Source of the DNA: Actinomycetales bacterium
GTDB lineage: Bacteria > Actinomycetota > Actinomycetes > Actinomycetales > Dermatophilaceae
Length of the DNA stretch: 64,000 nt
Direction: 5' to 3'
Assembly (NCBI GenBank): GCA_016711095.1
Contig: JADJTP010000002.1
Span: 496,001-560,000 of the forward strand
Part shown: positions 61,830 through 64,000 of the stretch, one piece after another
How the letters are laid out: each line of letters starts with the position of its first letter
How positions within the stretch are numbered: position 1 is the first letter of the stretch
Made by a program: the position numbers and the translations under genes
Notes under the pieces: generated by a model
Told to the model about the DNA's origin: nothing
What the model saw: only the letters and a program-made list of their open reading frames with translations
The model's database searches: none

Positions 61830-62753
61830 GTGCCAGCGGGACGGCGGTCGGGTTCCAGGAACAAGAGCGTCTCGGTGGTGAGGGCTGTCGTCCGCTCAGC
61901 CGCGGCGAGGTTCTTCACCGTAGTGTGGTTCGCAGCCGTTCTCGTGCTCGCCCTTGGGGGACACGACATCCCGGTGCTGGGCATCGTGGTTGGGCTTGTC
62001 CTGCTCTTCCTTAGCCTGCTTGTCACGGCAGCCACCGAACCTGCGGACGCCTTGAGCGTCGCTACCGGCCCCGCACGTCGGCGTGTCTGGGTGCAGCTTG
62101 CGCTGGTGGCTGTCTTCATCGCACTGACCGGGTGGAACAATCTCGCCTTTCACAACGTCACTGCCGAAGATGCGGCCATTCCGTTGTGGACCCCAATGAC
62201 TCGGTGGCTGCAACGGGTGGGCGAGGAGTGGTTCGGGGAGGGTCTGGGCAACTTTGTGGTCAACCCGACGACCTATGTCCTCCTCCCGCTGCTCGTGCTA
62301 GCCCTAGCGGCAGCACGTCCCTCCACGCTGGGCTTCGGCAAGGGCCACCGGGTCGGGCGTGCGCTGTTGATCTGCTGCGCCATTCCGCTCGCATGGTTCG
62401 CCTACACCCTGATCGGCGGCCACCAGACGATCGTGCGGCTCTCGGGTCGCTTCGCATCCAACTTCATGCAGAACGGCTTTCTCGAGGAGTTCCTGTTCAG
62501 AGGTCTCCTGCAAACGCGGCTGCGGCTCATCGCGGGGCCAGGATGGGCGCTCGTCGGACAGGCACTCGTGTTTGGCGTCTGGCACCTTGGCTCCGGTTAT
62601 GCCAGCACCGATCATGCCGGGCTGCTGCCCGCCATCGCCATCACCATCGTCCAGCAATCGCTCCTAGGGCTCGCGCTGGGCATCCTGTTCGAACGCACCC
62701 GCAACCTGCTTGTCCCGTCTGTCGTGCACATCGCACTCAACAGCATGGGGTAG
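61830..62753 (+). CDS. CPBP family intramembrane metalloprotease
   Basis: Membrane protein of about 307 residues of the CAAX protease/bacteriocin-processing (Abi) family. The C-terminal half has the diagnostic motif LEEFLFRGLLQTRL (EExxxR) and FGVWHLGSG, the second metal-binding His, with a final HIALNS. About seven membrane segments are predicted. The GTG at 61830 is used with weak support; a start 15-20 codons later is possible. Such proteases process signal peptides, bacteriocins or lipidated proteins; the role here is unknown. Confidence 0.82.
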   Translation: MPAGRRSGSRNKSVSVVRAVVRSAAARFFTVVWFAAVLVLALGGHDIPVLGIVVGLVLLFLSLLVTAATEPADALSVATGPARRRVWVQLALVAVFIALTGWNNLAFHNVTAEDAAIPLWTPMTRWLQRVGEEWFGEGLGNFVVNPTTYVLLPLLVLALAAARPSTLGFGKGHRVGRALLICCAIPLAWFAYTLIGGHQTIVRLSGRFASNFMQNGFLEEFLFRGLLQTRLRLIAGPGWALVGQALVFGVWHLGSGYASTDHAGLLPAIAITIVQQSLLGLALGILFERTRNLLVPSVVHIALNSMG

Positions 62754-63069
62754 CAGCACCACACAACGCCCAGGCCACGACCGGTGGCAATCGGCGTTCA
62801 GAGACGTACTCGATGCCATCGTCGAGCAACCCGGCACCGGGTGGCCGCCGCGAGCGCCTGAGGTCCAGCGGGTGGACGATTGATGCTCTCCACGGCATAC
62901 ACGGACCGCACCGCGCCTTGAGCGCGCTCACCCCGACCGTCACCGCCCCGCCTGTCGCGGCCAAGCCAAGGTGCTGCTGCTTCTCCTCTTCGGTCGCGCC
63001 CTGAGGGTCGATGAGTTGGCCGGGCCAGGCGCCGCCACGGTGCTCGCCCGCCTGTGACCTGCCTTCCCG
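62754..63069. other. Interval after the CPBP gene
   Basis: No gene is supported. A reverse-strand stretch reads QLIDPQGATEEEKQQHLGLA and AATGGAVTVGVSALKARCGP, which looks coding but has no start or known family; it may be debris fused to the decayed SRPBCC copy that follows. Confidence 0.4.
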
Positions 63070-63260
63070 CCCGGAGCCGGGGGCAGAGCACGGATGGTGA
63101 CGCCCTTGTGAAGTCCATGCCGTGACCTCAGGGCGGAGCCGACGGTTGCTCCCGGCGACGACGATCCCGGCTGCCGCGGCTACGACGGCAAGGTCGCGCA
63201 GCGATCTGGGGGCATGGTCATGGTGGCCCTCGCGTCGGGTGCTCTTCTGCCCCCTGCTCG
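63070..63260 (-). pseudogene. Decayed partial copy of the SRPBCC gene
   Basis: On the + strand, GAGCCGACGGTTGCT, GACGACGATCCCGGCTGCCG and CGGCTACGACGGCAA recur here and in the SRPBCC gene (60648-60701), and GGTGAAGTCCATGC-like plus CGGAGCC(G/T)GGGGCAG-like stretches match 60246-60300. The copy joins codons for the GSNRRL end of the N-terminal helix directly to PQVTGMDFTWAFTIRALP-coding DNA, so about 330 bp of the middle are missing, and several single-base changes break the frame. Confidence 0.8.
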
Positions 63261-63263
63261 GGA

Positions 63264-63650
63264 TCAACCGGAAACCCATTGGACAAGTTGGATGATGATG
63301 CCGTTGGGGTCCTCGTACTGGCTGAAACGCTCGCCCCAAGGCTCGGTCTCTGGCGCTGTGACGACGACAGCCCCATCAGCCACCCACTGGGCGTGGGCCA
63401 GGTCGACGTTGTCCACAACGAATGCGATGAGCAGCCCCTCGCCGGCCGGACCGGCCTTGTGGGCGGGCTTGAAGGTGGCCAGACCAGTCTGCAGGAAGAT
63501 CACGTTCGGCCCGCCGGCGGGGTGCTTGAGGGACACGAAGAAGTCGTCCTGCTCCATCTCGATGGTGAAGCCGAGGTAATGCTGAAAGAACTCCGCCGAT
63601 GCCCTCGGTTGCGCCACGTTGAGCGAGATGGCTGTCGAGGTGATGTTCAT
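63264..63650 (-). CDS. VOC superfamily (glyoxalase/bleomycin resistance) protein
   Basis: Protein of 128 residues with the paired beta-alpha-beta-beta-beta fold of the vicinal oxygen chelate family. It begins MNITSTAISLNVAQPRASAEFFQHYLGFTIEME, and ends with FSQYEDPNGIIIQLVQWV, where the Glu of the metal site is replaced by Gln. Could be a glyoxalase-like enzyme or a drug-binding protein. AGGAG precedes its ATG. It diverges from a TetR regulator with repeated operator-like sequences between them. Confidence 0.85.
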   Translation of the reverse strand: MNITSTAISLNVAQPRASAEFFQHYLGFTIEMEQDDFFVSLKHPAGGPNVIFLQTGLATFKPAHKAGPAGEGLLIAFVVDNVDLAHAQWVADGAVVVTAPETEPWGERFSQYEDPNGIIIQLVQWVSG

Positions 63651-63660
63651 GTGACTCCTG

Positions 63661-63701
63661 ACGGTACGGCGTACGGGAAGGATAAACGGTACGCTGTACG
63701 G
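63661..63701. promoter_or_regulatory. Two direct operator-like repeats between VOC gene and tetR
   Basis: ACGGTACGGCGTACGG (63661-63676) and ACGGTACGCTGTACGG (63686-63701) differ at two bases and start 25 bp apart. Each contains GTAC-N3-GTAC, which is palindromic, as expected for a dimeric TetR-type repressor. They cover the promoter space of both divergent genes. GGAGG before the tetR ATG is a good ribosome binding site. Confidence 0.7.
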
Positions 63702-63727
63702 AAACGATGTGCAAATGGAGGTGACAG

Positions 63728-64000
63728 ATGCAGACCGTGAGACTGCTGTGGCGTCACCGAATCCCGGTGGTACCGCCCCGGGGGCGGCCGGCGCGGATGG
63801 GTGTGGATCAGGTCGTGGCCAGCGGCATCGAGGTCGCCGACCGGGTCGGCAACCTCGGCTTCGGTATGCGCGACGTGGCCCGGCACGCCGGGGTGCCGGT
63901 GATGACCCTGTACTCCTCGGTCGACGCGCGTGAGCAACTGCTGGAGCTGATGATCGACCAATGCCGAGCGGAGATGGCCCACGCGCCCCAGCGCGGCACC
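63728..64000 (+). CDS. TetR family regulator (3' end outside window)
   Basis: The first 91 codons of a TetR-type repressor run off the window end. After a basic start (MQTVRLLWRHRIPVVPPRGR) the DNA-binding domain is clear: VDQVVASGIEVADRVGNLGFGMRDVARHAG, then VPVMTLYSSVDAREQLLELMID. The ATG at 63728 follows GGAGG. It probably represses itself and the divergent VOC gene through the two repeats between them, since TetR regulators commonly control the adjacent divergent gene. Confidence 0.85.
   Translation, partial: MQTVRLLWRHRIPVVPPRGRPARMGVDQVVASGIEVADRVGNLGFGMRDVARHAGVPVMTLYSSVDAREQLLELMIDQCRAEMAHAPQRGT

Overview
The window is high-GC DNA from an actinomycete. Marker genes are a Pup ligase (pafA), the WYL pair pafB/pafC, the RNA polymerase-binding protein rbpA, a HelY-type helicase, polyprenol-phosphate mannose synthase (ppm1) next to lnt, a WS/DGAT acyltransferase, and a pgsA-DUF881-sbp-DUF881-gcvH-garA-ftsR-DUF151-merR-gcvP block in the same order as Mycobacterium tuberculosis Rv1822-Rv1832. 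Order Micrococcales, perhaps Intrasporangiaceae-like, is an inference only. No rRNA, tRNA, CRISPR array, insertion sequence or replication origin was seen.

Layout. 1-9.96 kb: one forward run of pafA (cut by the window edge), two FKBP prolyl isomerases, pafB, pafC, a membrane-anchored protein, tatA, tatC, a diacylglycerol-kinase-family gene and helY. 10-15.9 kb: WS/DGAT, a 5'-3' exonuclease, an Lrp/AsnC regulator, a drug-type MFS transporter and a Baeyer-Villiger-like flavoprotein. 15.9-21.5 kb: a lysine-degradation cluster with kamA diverging from kdd-kamD-kamE-kal, followed by about 570 bp of repeat-rich noncoding DNA. 22.1-25.4 kb: lnt-ppm1-fxsA, a 19-G homopolymer and rbpA. 25.5-35.7 kb: a mixed region with an MFS transporter, a broken HNH nuclease, a GH76 protein, a UvrA-like ABC ATPase, repeats, an orphan adenine methyltransferase, a small secreted protein, rlmC and a thioesterase. 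35.8-45.1 kb: amylosucrase-like GH13, SpoU-type methyltransferase, DUF1697, a glutamate-cysteine ligase-like gene and sbcD-sbcC. 45.1-59.8 kb: a long reverse-strand run of sulP, gcvP (glycine riboswitch, one frameshift), three regulators, a DUF151 protein, gcvH, the DUF881/sbp group, pgsA and ribH-ribBA-ribE-ribD behind an FMN riboswitch. 60-64 kb: SRPBCC protein and its decayed partial copy, two membrane proteins (one a CPBP protease), and a VOC protein diverging from a TetR gene cut by the window edge.

How the genes work together. The kam/kdd/kal genes encode the lysine-fermentation route through beta-lysine and 3,5-diaminohexanoate to crotonyl-CoA, except that the cleavage enzyme Kce is not here. 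gcvP and gcvH belong to the glycine cleavage system and flank garA, whose mycobacterial homologue controls glutamate metabolism. Riboflavin synthesis is complete in one operon under FMN control. sbcCD, helY, the exonuclease and the UvrA-like ATPase act on nucleic acids. A genome-wide signature, the 7-mer GGCATAC/GTATGCC, occurs roughly once per kilobase on both strands but is missing from the methyltransferase region and nearly missing from the last 6 kb, which helps mark those stretches as likely acquired.
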